From the NCBI GenBank assembly GCA_029565395.1, contig JAKQOG010000265.1, forward strand, positions 1 to 64,000: 64,000 nt of DNA, in the 5' to 3' direction. Source of the DNA: Candidatus Hydrogenedentota bacterium. Its GTDB lineage: Bacteria; Hydrogenedentota; Hydrogenedentia; Hydrogenedentales; CAILVY01. The notes beneath the pieces are model-generated. The model was given only the letters and a program-made list of their open reading frames with translations, ran no database searches and was not told where the DNA came from. This document shows, piece by piece, positions 18,782-28,246 of the stretch (positions are counted from its first letter, which is position 1; every line of letters begins with the position of its first letter). A program made the position numbers and the translations under genes.

Positions 18782-19609
18782 TTATATCGCCCCTCCCGCG
18801 AATCCATGCTTTTTCCAAATATCGCCGCAGGATTCCGTGGCATAGGCGTAAAATCGCTGCACCGCTTCTTTGCCTCGCGACACCGTCGTGACACCCACGG
18901 TAACCTTGACATGCTTGAGATCACTTATCCCGTACGTAGCGGAACTGATAGCGTCTATCTGTTCCTTGGGCACCGGAATAATATCCAGCTTGTCCTGAAA
19001 CTTCTTGGCCACGGCGGACCACGTTAACGCGGCATCCAAATGTCCTTCCGCAACATCAACACAGCGTTCCGTATGGCCCTTGGTTTCATTTCGGATATTG
19101 TTACGGATGGCCTCCCCGAAGGGCAGCTTGTTCAGCAGATGTTTGATGATTACACCGCTGGTTGAATACTGCAGATTGCCCACACCCAGCCGAAGACCGG
19201 GTTTCGTCAGATCTTCAAGGGTGTGGATTTGTTGCGGATTTCCCTTGGGCACCGCCGTGGCAAGCTCCAATTCCCCCACCGCGCTCCATGTCGCGATGAG
19301 TTTTTGTTTGGCCGCCCATTCCATGAAAGGATCATGACATACAAACACATCGCACCGGCCAGTGTCCTTAATCTGGGCGCACAATTCACCGGAATCGCCA
19401 TAGGTGGTCAAGACGGTGCCGCGGGAAACCGTTTTATACCGTTCGACTATCTCTTCCATCGGCCCCCGCATGGAGCCCCCGCACAATACAATAATCGAGC
19501 CGCCCCCCGAATCATGCGCCGGGGGTTTTAAGAGCACAAACGCACCCCCTATCACTATCACCCCTGCTATCAGCATCAACGTAACACGGAGCGAACGCAG
19601 GAAATTCAC
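18782..19609 (-). CDS. Oxyanion-binding protein, ModA-like (second of two)
   Basis: A 275-residue periplasmic binding protein with an N-terminal membrane segment ('LMLIAGVIVIGGAFVLL') that may be an uncleaved signal anchor. The start is GTG 19609 with GGAGG 8 nt upstream. 'IIVLCGGSMRGPMEEIVERY' and 'TYGDSGELCAQIKDTGRCDV' correspond to the ModA strand-turn-helix that holds the oxyanion, and 'GVGNLQYSTSG' to the second binding loop. It follows a paralogous binding-protein gene by 27 bp and precedes the permease by 3 bp. Confidence 0.88.
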   Translation of the reverse strand: MNFLRSLRVTLMLIAGVIVIGGAFVLLKPPAHDSGGGSIIVLCGGSMRGPMEEIVERYKTVSRGTVLTTYGDSGELCAQIKDTGRCDVFVCHDPFMEWAAKQKLIATWSAVGELELATAVPKGNPQQIHTLEDLTKPGLRLGVGNLQYSTSGVIIKHLLNKLPFGEAIRNNIRNETKGHTERCVDVAEGHLDAALTWSAVAKKFQDKLDIIPVPKEQIDAISSATYGISDLKHVKVTVGVTTVSRGKEAVQRFYAYATESCGDIWKKHGFAGGAI

Positions 19610-19636
19610 GTGTATGGACCTCCTTGGTGGTTCAGG

Positions 19637-20455
19637 TTATTTGGGCAACTCAACCGAATAATGCTGCTGACCCAGCAGCGCTTTTCCAGCTTCCGAGGTA
19701 ACAAACTCTATGAACGCCATGGTGGCTTCCGGATTTGTAGAGCGTTTAAGCCGTACAAGAGGAACCGCGGATATCACATTTTTTTCCAAGGGGATGGCAA
19801 TAATGTCGCCAAACGCTTCAAATTGCCGGGCGGTCGCATCCCAGCACACCACGGCGTCTAGTGCGCCAAGTTGTATCTGCATGGGCAATTCATTGACCGT
19901 TGCGCTCTTGTACCGCAGGTTTTTTTCAATGGTTTCATACGGAATTTGATTTTTCTTCAATAGCTTGACGGTCTCCTCGCCAATGGCGCAGGCCCGTTCA
20001 TCCCCCAGGCCGAGACGCAACCCCTCCTGGGCGAGATCACTTAGCGTCTGGATCTTCTTGGGATTGCTCTTTTGAACGAATATCACCGGAATAAAGTACG
20101 CGGCAATACGCTTCGTGCTTGGATCGGCGAGTCCCAATTCCACGGCGCGATCCACATATTCTTCCGCACCGGGCATAAAACAATCCCCCGGCGCGCCCGC
20201 ATTGATCTGAGTCAAGAGAACTTCGCTTCCCGCATAAGTGGGCCGCACGTCCACGTTCGACTGACTTTTAAAGGCGCTGATAATGGATTCCGCGGCCGGA
20301 CGAATCCCCGCGCCGCAAAACAATGTCACCACGGAAGCTTTGCCTGTTTCACTTTGCCCGCCCCTTTGATCCTTCGCAGGGGAACCATTGCCGCACGCGG
20401 CAAGTGCGCCCAGCATCAGAACCACTCCCGCATGTTTCAGGGCCGATATTTGCAT
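19637..20455 (-). CDS. Oxyanion-binding lipoprotein, ModA-like (first of two)
   Basis: A 272-residue predicted lipoprotein with lipobox 'GALAACGNG'. The domain begins 'VVTLFCGAGIRPAAESIISA' and contains 'YAGSEVLLTQINAGAPGDCF' and 'GLGDERACAIGEETV', matching the ModA fold. The ATG at 20455 has AAAGGA upstream. Divergence from the downstream paralogue suggests different affinities or ligands, for example molybdate versus tungstate, but this cannot be resolved by sight. It is the first gene of the transporter operon. Confidence 0.88.
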   Translation of the reverse strand: MQISALKHAGVVLMLGALAACGNGSPAKDQRGGQSETGKASVVTLFCGAGIRPAAESIISAFKSQSNVDVRPTYAGSEVLLTQINAGAPGDCFMPGAEEYVDRAVELGLADPSTKRIAAYFIPVIFVQKSNPKKIQTLSDLAQEGLRLGLGDERACAIGEETVKLLKKNQIPYETIEKNLRYKSATVNELPMQIQLGALDAVVCWDATARQFEAFGDIIAIPLEKNVISAVPLVRLKRSTNPEATMAFIEFVTSEAGKALLGQQHYSVELPK

Positions 20456-20548
20456 CCCAATGTCCTTTACCGCGTTCTGCTCTTTCGCTACACCATACTA
20501 AACATGCACACAGATGACAAAATTCTCTGATAATTCTCTGTCCAACAC

Positions 20549-21589
20549 TCAAGGTTGGATAACGGTGGGAGTCATCGGATGACCCGGCTTCGGCCGATCG
20601 ATAGCAGCCGCCACAAACGGCGTGATGGGATAATCACCCGCGCTTTCGCCATCCGGCAAACCAAAGGGGTAGAGGGAAAACTGTACATGACCGTCCATAT
20701 AAAGTACGTTGGCGCCGCCAGGAATATGATTGTACGCGGCTGTGCCCACGCCCAAAACCCCTGTTTGCGCTCCACCGCTGGTGATGGTGTCAAAAGCAAT
20801 CGGCAGCCTGCTCTGCACCATGGCGCTGCCGCCAGGAGTATTGATATCGGTGATCAAAAATCTCTCCACGCCCTCCCGGACGCGATAGATCGTCACTTGT
20901 TCTCCCGTTTGCCCCCCGGAACCCGTGACGCCTACGTTCTGGAAGATATTCGCAAGGCCCATCGAATCGGCTGCCGCAATAGTTGAAGGAGAAGGTTCAA
21001 AGGTCATGTCTTCCGGTTCGACGGGAGGCGTGTTGTCGGCCCCGCCATACTTTTGTCCCACCAGCATCCCGAAAAAGTCCGAATCTTGTGTTGTCACCCA
21101 ACCCAGATATGCGTACGAAAGAAACTTGCCCATAACATTCCAATCTAGAAACTCCTGCACCGAACTCAGTGTGCGCGTGAGCGTGTTACCGCCCTGTGGG
21201 TAATCCACACTCAGCACATACCCCTTTTGCAGCAACACTAAGGCCTCCTTCGGGCCATCCGCTGTAGCGGAGGATGGACAAAAGAGAATGTTAAAATCCG
21301 TCAGATATTCCGGATACAACTGTTTCGGATACCAAAGGCATTTCTGAAACCCCGGCTGAAGCTGATGCTGGGCATTGAAGGTCAGTGCATTAGATGGATA
21401 CAGGCTCCCGCGGGACTCGCCGGAATACATCTTGCAGATAAGCCCCAACTGTTTAAGATTGTTGGCGCAACTTGAACGTCGTGACGCTTCGCGTGCACGT
21501 CCCAGCGCCGGCAATAAAATCGCGGCCAATATGCCGATGATGGCAATCACCACCAGCAATTCAATGAGTGTGAATCCTTTCTGCCTCAT
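20549..21589 (-). CDS. Prepilin-type DUF1559-like protein
   Basis: A 346-residue protein with a textbook type-IV-pilin N-terminus: '[20 protein letters not shown]', with prepilin cleavage after Gly5 and the conserved Glu. It is followed by '[16 protein letters not shown]' and ends with '[17 protein letters not shown]', the H-x9-DG region of the DUF1559-like family that is greatly expanded in PVC bacteria. GGAGGAG lies 5 nt upstream of ATG 21589. It is a predicted pseudopilin or surface protein of unknown role, and stands alone. Confidence 0.92.
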   Translation of the reverse strand: MRQKGFTLIELLVVIAIIGILAAILLPALGRAREASRRSSCANNLKQLGLICKMYSGESRGSLYPSNALTFNAQHQLQPGFQKCLWYPKQLYPEYLTDFNILFCPSSATADGPKEALVLLQKGYVLSVDYPQGGNTLTRTLSSVQEFLDWNVMGKFLSYAYLGWVTTQDSDFFGMLVGQKYGGADNTPPVEPEDMTFEPSPSTIAAADSMGLANIFQNVGVTGSGGQTGEQVTIYRVREGVERFLITDINTPGGSAMVQSRLPIAFDTITSGGAQTGVLGVGTAAYNHIPGGANVLYMDGHVQFSLYPFGLPDGESAGDYPITPFVAAAIDRPKPGHPMTPTVIQP

Positions 21590-21893
21590 TTTTCTCCTCC
21601 AGGAATATCAGCGCACCGCTATCTGGTCTTGCTTAGTATCACTATCCCGCTACATTCTATCTAATGTCGCTGCCACCGATAATACGCACTCTCCTGCACC
21701 ATGGCATTGATGCCTGCTCTCCATCATCTTACGTCCGGTGTTTGTATATTTCAATCTGATTCAGCTTTATCCTCACACATATGCGCGGAATACTTCGGGC
21801 GAATGTTTTTGAGAACAAATAGTTGCCCATAAAACGCAGCAGAAAATCCGATTTCCCTGAACGATTCCGGGGTTCGCTGGTGAAGAGACAAGT
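21590..21893. other. Intergenic region upstream of the prepilin gene
   Basis: About 300 bp between the start of the prepilin gene and the stop of the next minus-strand gene. It presumably holds the prepilin promoter and any terminator of the GldA-toroid operon. No RNA gene, clear hairpin terminator or repeat was recognised. Confidence 0.5.
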
Positions 21894-23048
21894 TCACTCT
21901 TTCAGGCACTCAACCGACTGGGTGTCGTAAAACCGCGCGTCGCTGAAGATGTCCGACCATTTTACGGTGTCGTGGAACCGCTCCGGATCCAGTTGGTGGA
22001 GAAGCCCGAGCCCGCCGATGGTGCCAAGCACGTGATGCGTGTCCGGTGTGCCGGCAAGGTAGGGCGCATACCTTGCTAAGGCAAGATCGCCGTATCTGCG
22101 GACGGCCCCGCGTACGTCGTTGGCGCGGTGATCCGGCGCCAGAGAGTGCATAAAGGACAACCCATATAAGGCGTCGAGATCCAGGTAGCTGCCAAAACTA
22201 AGCCAACTCCCATCCGCCCGCTGTAAAGCCAGGATGCTGTCGATTACCTTCTCCGGATAGGGAAATGGGCGCGTGTGATGTTGATATATGGGCCAGAGGT
22301 GAGCGCCGCCGCCCAAAGGCTGGTTCGTATCGGAGTGCTTTTCCCCCTTGCGCCACCACCCCGTTTCAGGATCGAGATTGGCGTCCAGCCACGTGAAAAC
22401 AGCATCGCGCCAGGCATCGGTGCACGCACTGCTCATGCTGTAGCAGTGCATTCCGCCCCAGAAAAGGTGAGAAGATTCCCACAGCCGGCTCCAGGCAATC
22501 TGTTCAAGCCAAGGCTCCACTTTTTCAATCGTATTAAAGTCTCCATAAAATCGGATGGGATATTTCTGTTTCCCGCCGAGAACGCCCAACGCGCCAATCA
22601 CCATCCCGTTTCGATGCTGCTTCGAATGCCGTCCCCCTTTGTATTCCCCGTCTTCCTGAGCAAATGAGTTGATATGGGCAATCCATTCCTGGCGCTGTTG
22701 ATCACTCAAGGTTTGCTTCAGGCTTTCCCCCATGACGGTCCGAAGGATGGCCACATCGCAGGTGGCATAGAGTTCAGCTTCGCCGGAGGGTTTCAGTCTA
22801 TAACATCCATACGGTTTGCCAGGAACCTGCAAGACCGTTATATAGGCCATCACCTCTCTTCTGACCTCGGACAAGTCCATGCCGCCCCTGTCTTGGGCTA
22901 ACGAGGGCGCCGCAGCGGCATGCATAGGCAAAAGAGGCTCATTTTGAGCCGCTTGAGCATTCTGATATCGTTGAGCACCAGGAAGTCCTGCCTTTGCGGC
23001 ACTAACCGCCGCCACGCCCAGAAATGCACGCCGGCTCAATGGTGACAT
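21894..23048 (-). CDS. Tat-exported alpha/alpha-toroid protein
   Basis: A 384-residue exported protein with a twin-arginine signal ('SRRAFLGVAAVSAAKAG'). The ATG at 23048 has GGAGGAG about 8-11 nt upstream. The body is helical with repeated 'LDANLDPETGWWRKG', 'LALQRADGSWLSFG' and 'HHVLGTIGGLGLL' segments, the pattern of terpene-cyclase-like or glycoside-hydrolase (alpha/alpha)6 toroids. The Gly-Ser-Trp repeats resemble prenyltransferase/squalene-oxidase repeats. It lies 5 bp after the GldA-like gene, so the two are co-transcribed. The enzyme class is not determined. Confidence 0.72.
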   Translation of the reverse strand: MSPLSRRAFLGVAAVSAAKAGLPGAQRYQNAQAAQNEPLLPMHAAAAPSLAQDRGGMDLSEVRREVMAYITVLQVPGKPYGCYRLKPSGEAELYATCDVAILRTVMGESLKQTLSDQQRQEWIAHINSFAQEDGEYKGGRHSKQHRNGMVIGALGVLGGKQKYPIRFYGDFNTIEKVEPWLEQIAWSRLWESSHLFWGGMHCYSMSSACTDAWRDAVFTWLDANLDPETGWWRKGEKHSDTNQPLGGGAHLWPIYQHHTRPFPYPEKVIDSILALQRADGSWLSFGSYLDLDALYGLSFMHSLAPDHRANDVRGAVRRYGDLALARYAPYLAGTPDTHHVLGTIGGLGLLHQLDPERFHDTVKWSDIFSDARFYDTQSVECLKE

Positions 23049-23053
23049 CGGTT

Positions 23054-24154
23054 TTAGCTCCTCCCGTCGCGTTTTCTTGCTTGACCAATCGCGTCTGCCG
23101 CTATCATGGCATGAAGAACTTTTTCAGGCGTCATCACGCCCGCCTCGTGATGGATGGACTGACCAGGCTCGCAGGTCTTTTCCGCGGCCTTCATCAGTTT
23201 TTCCCGTCCGGCGTTTTCCAAACCAATATCCGCCAGAGTAGTCGGCAAACCAACCTCCTCGCAGAACAAGAAAACGGTTGACGACTCATCCGGGGAGGTA
23301 TCGGTGAGTTGGAGTCCGGCGAGAACGCCGAAAGCCACTTTTTCGCCATGATAGAATGAATGGGTTTCCGCCAACGCCGTGAGACCATTGTGAATGGCGT
23401 GCGCTGCCGCCAAGCCTGCGCTCTCAAACCCAATTCCGCTCAACAGAATATTCGCTTCCACAATGTGTTCGAATGCCGGGGTGACGATATGCTGCTCACT
23501 GGCGGCTTTCGCTGCCACGCCATAGGCCAGTACGGTTTCATAACACAGCTTGGCGATGTTCAGTCCGGCCGTGGTGCAGAGTCCCCCGCACTCATTCACC
23601 GACTGGGTGCGCTCGCAGGACCGCGCCTCGAACCACGTCGCCAGCGCATCACCCATCCCTGCCACCAGAAATCGCGCCGGTGACGCCGCAATGATATCCA
23701 CATCAACAAGAACCGCCGAAGGATTCAGCTTTTGATAATACACCGTATCGAAAATCCCATCCTCCGTGTACAACACCGCGCATCCGCTGCACGGCGCGTC
23801 CGTCGAGGCAATAGTGGGGACAATGATCACGGGGATGCCTGCCCGGTCAGCCGCGATTTTCGCCGTGTCAATCGTCTTTCCGCCCCCCATCCCCACAAGA
23901 ACATCCACATGCTTTTCCCCAATAACAGCGGACAGCCGCCCCAGTTCTTTCTCACAACACTCCCCGCCAAATGCTTCAAGTGAGATGCCCAGTGCATCCA
24001 AATCAATGCCGCATCCGGGAAGCACCCTGTTCTTCACCGTGGGCGAGGCCAATATCAGCCCCTGGTTGCCCAATAATTCGATCAGTACCGGCAACTCTTT
24101 AATTGCGCCCGACCCTTGTATATATTTCCCGGGAAAAACTGCTTTCTTAAACAT
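23054..24154 (-). CDS. gldA: Glycerol dehydrogenase-like iron/zinc alcohol dehydrogenase
   Basis: A 366-residue cytoplasmic dehydrogenase. 'GMGGGKTIDTAK' is the NAD-binding glycine loop, 'IVPTIASTDAPCSG' and 'LVAGMGDALATWFEAR' are GldA signatures, and metal ligands are expected in 'GMGDALA' (Asp), 'HAIHNGL' (His) and 'FYHGEKVAFG' (His). The start is put at 24154 because GGAGG lies 5 nt upstream. GldA interconverts glycerol and dihydroxyacetone with NAD+; related enzymes act on other small polyols. Pairing with a secreted toroid protein in one operon is unusual for glycerol metabolism and leaves room for a different alcohol substrate. Confidence 0.92.
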   Translation of the reverse strand: MFKKAVFPGKYIQGSGAIKELPVLIELLGNQGLILASPTVKNRVLPGCGIDLDALGISLEAFGGECCEKELGRLSAVIGEKHVDVLVGMGGGKTIDTAKIAADRAGIPVIIVPTIASTDAPCSGCAVLYTEDGIFDTVYYQKLNPSAVLVDVDIIAASPARFLVAGMGDALATWFEARSCERTQSVNECGGLCTTAGLNIAKLCYETVLAYGVAAKAASEQHIVTPAFEHIVEANILLSGIGFESAGLAAAHAIHNGLTALAETHSFYHGEKVAFGVLAGLQLTDTSPDESSTVFLFCEEVGLPTTLADIGLENAGREKLMKAAEKTCEPGQSIHHEAGVMTPEKVLHAMIAADAIGQARKRDGRS

Positions 24155-24536
24155 AGATGCCTCCATCTTCGACGGATGACCGTTCAGGCCACGTGCGACA
24201 GTTTACACGCATTTCAATGCAGAAGTTTTATCACAAACGGCCTTGTGTTCCACAAGTTGGTATTATAAACTAATTTCAACAACCCAAATGGAGACCGTTT
24301 TTGATGGCAAGAAACCTGCAAAGGGATACATCGGCCTGGCGCATCAGATAATAAGCAGGCCATGCATCATATACGAGGCCCTGTTTAACGAATCCTAATC
24401 GGATGAGAGACCTGTTATGAAACAAAAGACATATCCGGAAATCTATAGGATGGTCCCGCAACCATGTGCTCAAATAATCGGCTACGGCACACACTGTGTA
24501 AATGGTGCGGGGATTACACAAGCGGGAGCGGGGTTA
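24155..24536. other. Divergent intergenic region, 24.2-24.5 kb
   Basis: About 380 bp between the GldA operon and the PKD lipoprotein gene, expected to hold two divergent promoters. An open frame continues upstream of the lipoprotein start from 24417, but it lacks a ribosome site and would bury the lipoprotein signal, so this part is treated as noncoding. No RNA or repeat was recognised. Confidence 0.45.
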
Positions 24537-26567
24537 ATGATCTGCCGCATTGGAATATGGGCATTTGGAATTCTTCTCCTTGCCCTTTTTGCAGGATGTC
24601 CGCCAGAAACGTATTTTGATAATCCGCCCTATGTCTCTTTGAGACTGGATCCCAACTACGGGGAAGCACCGCTGGACGTTGTCTGTACCGCTCACGCATA
24701 TGACCCAGATGGTTATAAACTAACGTATTCTTGGGATTTTGGAGATGGCACGGTTTGCGCTGGAAAGTCGACGATGTTGCATACCTACACGCAACTTGGG
24801 CGGTATAGCGTCCGCGTAACTGTTTCCGACGGCACATATACCGTGACTGATGAACGAAGAGTATGGGTGAATAATTATCCGAGCCAATCAGGGGAAATCG
24901 GCCCAGGTGGAGGAAGTGTTGGAGAAGAGGGCATTTTTAGCTGCCGATTCGCCACAATGATTGTGCCGCCTGGGGGTGCGCCTGCACCGACGGTGTTCAG
25001 ACTGTCCGAATGGCCTTCGCTGGCGGCACTGGATGCGAAACAAGCCAACTCCGAACGGTTCCAGTGGGTGGGTTCCGCGTACCGCGTGGATTTTCCATTG
25101 AAAACGTCTTTGCCCATTTCTGTGGTGATTGGCTATGACGACGCCCTTATCCCGCAAGGTTTTTTGCCCCAGAATCTTATTGTGATGCAACGGCTTATCG
25201 CATTGGAAGAATGTGCCGATAGCGCAGAGGCGGCGGGGGATCGCGCCCTGCTGGCGGACAATGTGCCCATGGCGGCAGCGATAGACACCGAGGCGCGCAC
25301 AATCCAGTTCGATTTGTATGCCGGCGCACTGGTGCAACTCGCGGTGATGGAGGAGCCGTTTGAAACGGCCCAATTTGATTTTGGAGCCAAACAAGGAGGA
25401 ACGGAATACTGTCCTTCGATGCGCGTGCTGTTTGAAGACCCGCCGGATAATCCGGAATGGTTTCTTTCAGTGCTGGAAGACAGCCTGCCCCAGGCGTGGC
25501 AAGTGCTGGTTTCCGAACGAGGTTTTCGAAACTCGGCGGCGCCTTTGCGGGTTATCGTGCGCGATCTGGGTGAAACGGCGCCCGGGCTTCTGTATTTAAC
25601 GGACGATGCCACCATCTGCCTGAACCGGAATTGGCTGAATGCCGGTGAAATGATGAAGACCTTTGCACATTTATACTTTCATACCCTCCAAAATACAGCC
25701 AACAACTGCCGGTCGAAGATAGACAATTTCGTTCAAAACCAATGGTTTGTAGAAGGCACGGCATGTTGGGCGGCGGATGAAGTATTCGACGCACAACCAG
25801 GGGGCTACCACGCCACGCAGCCCGGCCGTTTTCACGCTCCGCTCGATACGGCGGATTATAACGGGCAAACCGAATACCAGACGGTGGCTTTCTGGAAATG
25901 GGTGGAAGCGGAAAATCCAGGGATGATTCGCGCCGCGCTAAACGCGCATTGCGGCGTCACGCATGATCTTGATTTCGGAGGGGTCTTGCGCGAAAACACA
26001 GCGCCCAAGCTGTTCAAGGATACATTTGTCGAACTGTGGCCCGAAGCCGATTTCACCGCGTTTGCCTGCACCGCGCTTTTCCGAAAACATTTTGAGAATG
26101 ATGAGATACAGGCGGGTGACCTGTGGGCGGATGACGCGTTGGGCGCGTACGGCGTTTGTCCTGCGAACCCCGAAGATACCTATGTGTTGCATCCGGGATA
26201 TCCAGGTGACAGTGCTGAAAATCCGTTGACGATCCACTATGAGGTGCAACCCGCACTTTCTGCGGACTGGTTTCTGCTTAAAACCGGTCCTGACTCCGCT
26301 CTCTCGGGCACAGTGCATATGGCATTTGAGTTAGTGACTGGAGAGACGCCGTTAGATGCTGTGGTGTATGCGTTCCAGTTAGGAGATATTGCGCCTATCG
26401 CCGAGTTCCGTGATCTCCGCCAGCCACATCCAGAAGCCACTGGCTGGTTCGCGGAAGGGGTGGAGATCGGAATTTTCATAGTAGACCCGCGTTGGGGGAG
26501 TATTTCAGACCGCACGCGTTGCGAAGGGCAATTCATGGTTTGGATCCAAACAGAGAAGGGTGAATAG
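24537..26567 (+). CDS. PKD-domain lipoprotein with basic-secretory-peptidase-like centre
   Basis: A 676-residue predicted lipoprotein. ATG 24537, preceded by GGGAG, gives the lipobox 'LLLALFAGC'. A PKD domain follows ('YSWDFGDGTV', 'YSVRVTVSDG'), then a beta region. In the middle third 'MMKTFAHLYFHTLQN', followed by 'WFVEGTACWAADEVFD', resembles the His/Glu layout of surface zinc peptidases, although the classical HExxH is not present (H-x-x-F-H instead). A degenerate or unusual metalloprotease, or a plain binding protein, are both possible. It is monocistronic. Confidence 0.78.
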   Translation: MICRIGIWAFGILLLALFAGCPPETYFDNPPYVSLRLDPNYGEAPLDVVCTAHAYDPDGYKLTYSWDFGDGTVCAGKSTMLHTYTQLGRYSVRVTVSDGTYTVTDERRVWVNNYPSQSGEIGPGGGSVGEEGIFSCRFATMIVPPGGAPAPTVFRLSEWPSLAALDAKQANSERFQWVGSAYRVDFPLKTSLPISVVIGYDDALIPQGFLPQNLIVMQRLIALEECADSAEAAGDRALLADNVPMAAAIDTEARTIQFDLYAGALVQLAVMEEPFETAQFDFGAKQGGTEYCPSMRVLFEDPPDNPEWFLSVLEDSLPQAWQVLVSERGFRNSAAPLRVIVRDLGETAPGLLYLTDDATICLNRNWLNAGEMMKTFAHLYFHTLQNTANNCRSKIDNFVQNQWFVEGTACWAADEVFDAQPGGYHATQPGRFHAPLDTADYNGQTEYQTVAFWKWVEAENPGMIRAALNAHCGVTHDLDFGGVLRENTAPKLFKDTFVELWPEADFTAFACTALFRKHFENDEIQAGDLWADDALGAYGVCPANPEDTYVLHPGYPGDSAENPLTIHYEVQPALSADWFLLKTGPDSALSGTVHMAFELVTGETPLDAVVYAFQLGDIAPIAEFRDLRQPHPEATGWFAEGVEIGIFIVDPRWGSISDRTRCEGQFMVWIQTEKGE

Positions 26568-26731
26568 CGCCTTGGTTTCATGGATTCACGCTATAGTTAT
26601 CTCAATCACATGAAAAACCTGCTATTGCCAAGATAAAATGCTTTATGTGCAGTTGTTGTGCAGAGTAAACTAACGTCTGCACAATAGATTCGCGTAAAGA
26701 CACAGAAAAACCAACCCAGGAGGTGTTCATC

Positions 26732-27727
26732 ATGTCGAAGAATACAGGGCATTCAGTTGAGGCGTCTGGGTCGACCCGGCGCGAGTTCATGAGCCATGCA
26801 ATGCTGGGGGGCGCGGCCGTCTCAATTGCCACCCAGACTGCCCAAGCTGCACCTGCTGATCAGCTTGGCGCACCTTGGGATCCTAACGGGCGCATGGGCA
26901 TCGGCATCAACCTGGAATATGTCCGGCATGCCGACAAGAGCCTTGCCTACGGTGTCAAGCGCGCCGGTGAGCTTGGCTACAAATGGGTCGAACCCTGCTT
27001 TTACGACGGACGCTGCCTGCTCGCCAACGCCGGCTATTGCCACGTAACAAGTTTCGACACGGATCCCAAGGTCATCACAGACATGTGCGAGGAGGCCGGC
27101 GTGCAAATCAGCGGGCTGTCATCGCACTCGGACCTGCTTAACCCTGAATATGGCGTCCAATATGCCCGCCGGGGCATCCGCTATGCCAAGGCGCTCGGCG
27201 TAAAGATCGTCCAGATCACCGAAGACATGCATCCGCCCAAGTGGATTGACGAGACTGAGGCGTACAATCTTATGCGGATCAACCTCCGCGCAATCTCGGA
27301 AACCTGCAACGAAAACGGCGTATACATCGCCATCGAACAACATGGGCCATACACCGCCAACATTGAGCGTATGAAGCGCGTCCTGTCGCTGGTGGACTCA
27401 CCGTGGATCAAATGCAACTACGACTGCGGGAATACCTTTCTCTCCGGTTCAGACCCCTGCGAAATGCTCGAAGCAGTGATTGACAAGGTAGTCCACGTCC
27501 ATGCGAAGGACATCTCCGTGAAACAGGCAGAGGCGGAGCGTGGCAAGGTTACCGGCACCGCCGTCGGCTGCGCCTGCGGCGACGGTGTGATCGACTGGAA
27601 ACGCCTCGTGGGGCGGCTGAAGAAGGCGGGATTCAAAGGAGTGCTTTCCGTCGAGTGCGGCACGGAAGAGGAATCGGTCCGCTCCCTCGCACACCTGACA
27701 AAGGTGCTGCAGGAACTGGATGCGTGA
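26732..27727 (+). CDS. Tat-exported sugar-phosphate isomerase/epimerase-like TIM barrel
   Basis: A 331-residue protein with a twin-arginine signal ('STRREFMSHAMLGGAA') and an AP-endonuclease-2-like barrel: 'ISGLSSHSDLLNP', 'VKIVQITEDMHPP', 'YIAIEQHGPYT', 'KCNYDCGNTFLSG', 'VVHVHAKDIS' and 'GVLSVECGTEEES' supply the usual Glu/Asp/His metal ligands. ATG 26732 lies 8 nt after AGGAGG, which rules out the in-frame GTG nine nt earlier. It has the same general role as the gene at 9444-10319 (sugar isomerisation or oxidation outside the cytoplasm), but the two are too divergent to be recent duplicates. It is monocistronic. Confidence 0.87.
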   Translation: MSKNTGHSVEASGSTRREFMSHAMLGGAAVSIATQTAQAAPADQLGAPWDPNGRMGIGINLEYVRHADKSLAYGVKRAGELGYKWVEPCFYDGRCLLANAGYCHVTSFDTDPKVITDMCEEAGVQISGLSSHSDLLNPEYGVQYARRGIRYAKALGVKIVQITEDMHPPKWIDETEAYNLMRINLRAISETCNENGVYIAIEQHGPYTANIERMKRVLSLVDSPWIKCNYDCGNTFLSGSDPCEMLEAVIDKVVHVHAKDISVKQAEAERGKVTGTAVGCACGDGVIDWKRLVGRLKKAGFKGVLSVECGTEEESVRSLAHLTKVLQELDA

Positions 27728-28246
27728 TGAATCATTTTCGCTGATGCACTGCCGGGCACTGGTTATATCTAATAGTTACAAAATGAGTATGTCGTCTTCT
27801 GAAGTATTGTCTCTAACCCCGATTTCTCTACCCAACCCTTAATTATGCTTGTCATTGCGAGCCGCCGACCGCCTATGGCGGCGATTCGCACTAGAAAGCA
27901 ACATGCGATGCCGGGAGGGCGAGGCTCCCGCCGAGCCGTGCGGCAAAACATCCCAATTTGTCATTGCGAGAAGCGCCAGCGACGAAGCAATCTCGGAGCC
28001 ATGCACAGTTGATAATCAGGCGAGATTGCTTCGCTTCGCTCGCAATGACAACGTTATGCGCCGCAGTAACGCCCGGCTATTTCAAAATTGTACCATCTGT
28101 TATATTGTTGAATACCCTCATCCAGGATGAGTAAACTTTAACAAGATGAGTCGTACTTCAAGGTCGCCCTCCGCTTCAATCCCTGACCAATGCGTTGACT
28201 CAAACTTGGTGTATAGTAGTGCAATTCAACTCGGGAGATGATGGTC
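27728..28246. other. Intergenic region carrying a repeat element
   Basis: About 520 bp without a gene. It holds a 'gtcattgcgag' tract near 27851, a GC-rich 'gcgaggctcccgccgagccg' segment near 27920, the inverted repeat at 27960-28049, and a 15-bp palindrome CTCATCCAGGATGAG at 28117-28131. An open frame at 27849-28130 runs through these repeats and is not regarded as a gene. Confidence 0.75.
27960..28049. repeat. Intergenic inverted-repeat element (REP/MITE-like)
   Basis: The left arm begins 'gtcattgcgag' and reaches 'cgaagcaatctcg'; the right arm at 28021-28049 is the reverse complement 'cgagattgcttcg' to 'ctcgcaatgac'. The arms flank about 25 bp. Elements with this consensus are recalled as dispersed intergenic repeats in several environmental phyla. 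It has no coding capacity and is probably a non-autonomous mobile or REP element that can fold into a long hairpin. Confidence 0.8.

Noticed and set aside
24417-24536. Upstream extension of the PKD lipoprotein gene
   Set aside because: It would place 40 residues before the lipoprotein signal and has no ribosome site.
27849-28130. 93-codon open frame with 'GEAPAEP' and 'RSASDEAISE' phrases
   Set aside because: These phrases come from translating common intergenic repeats; no gene is supported.
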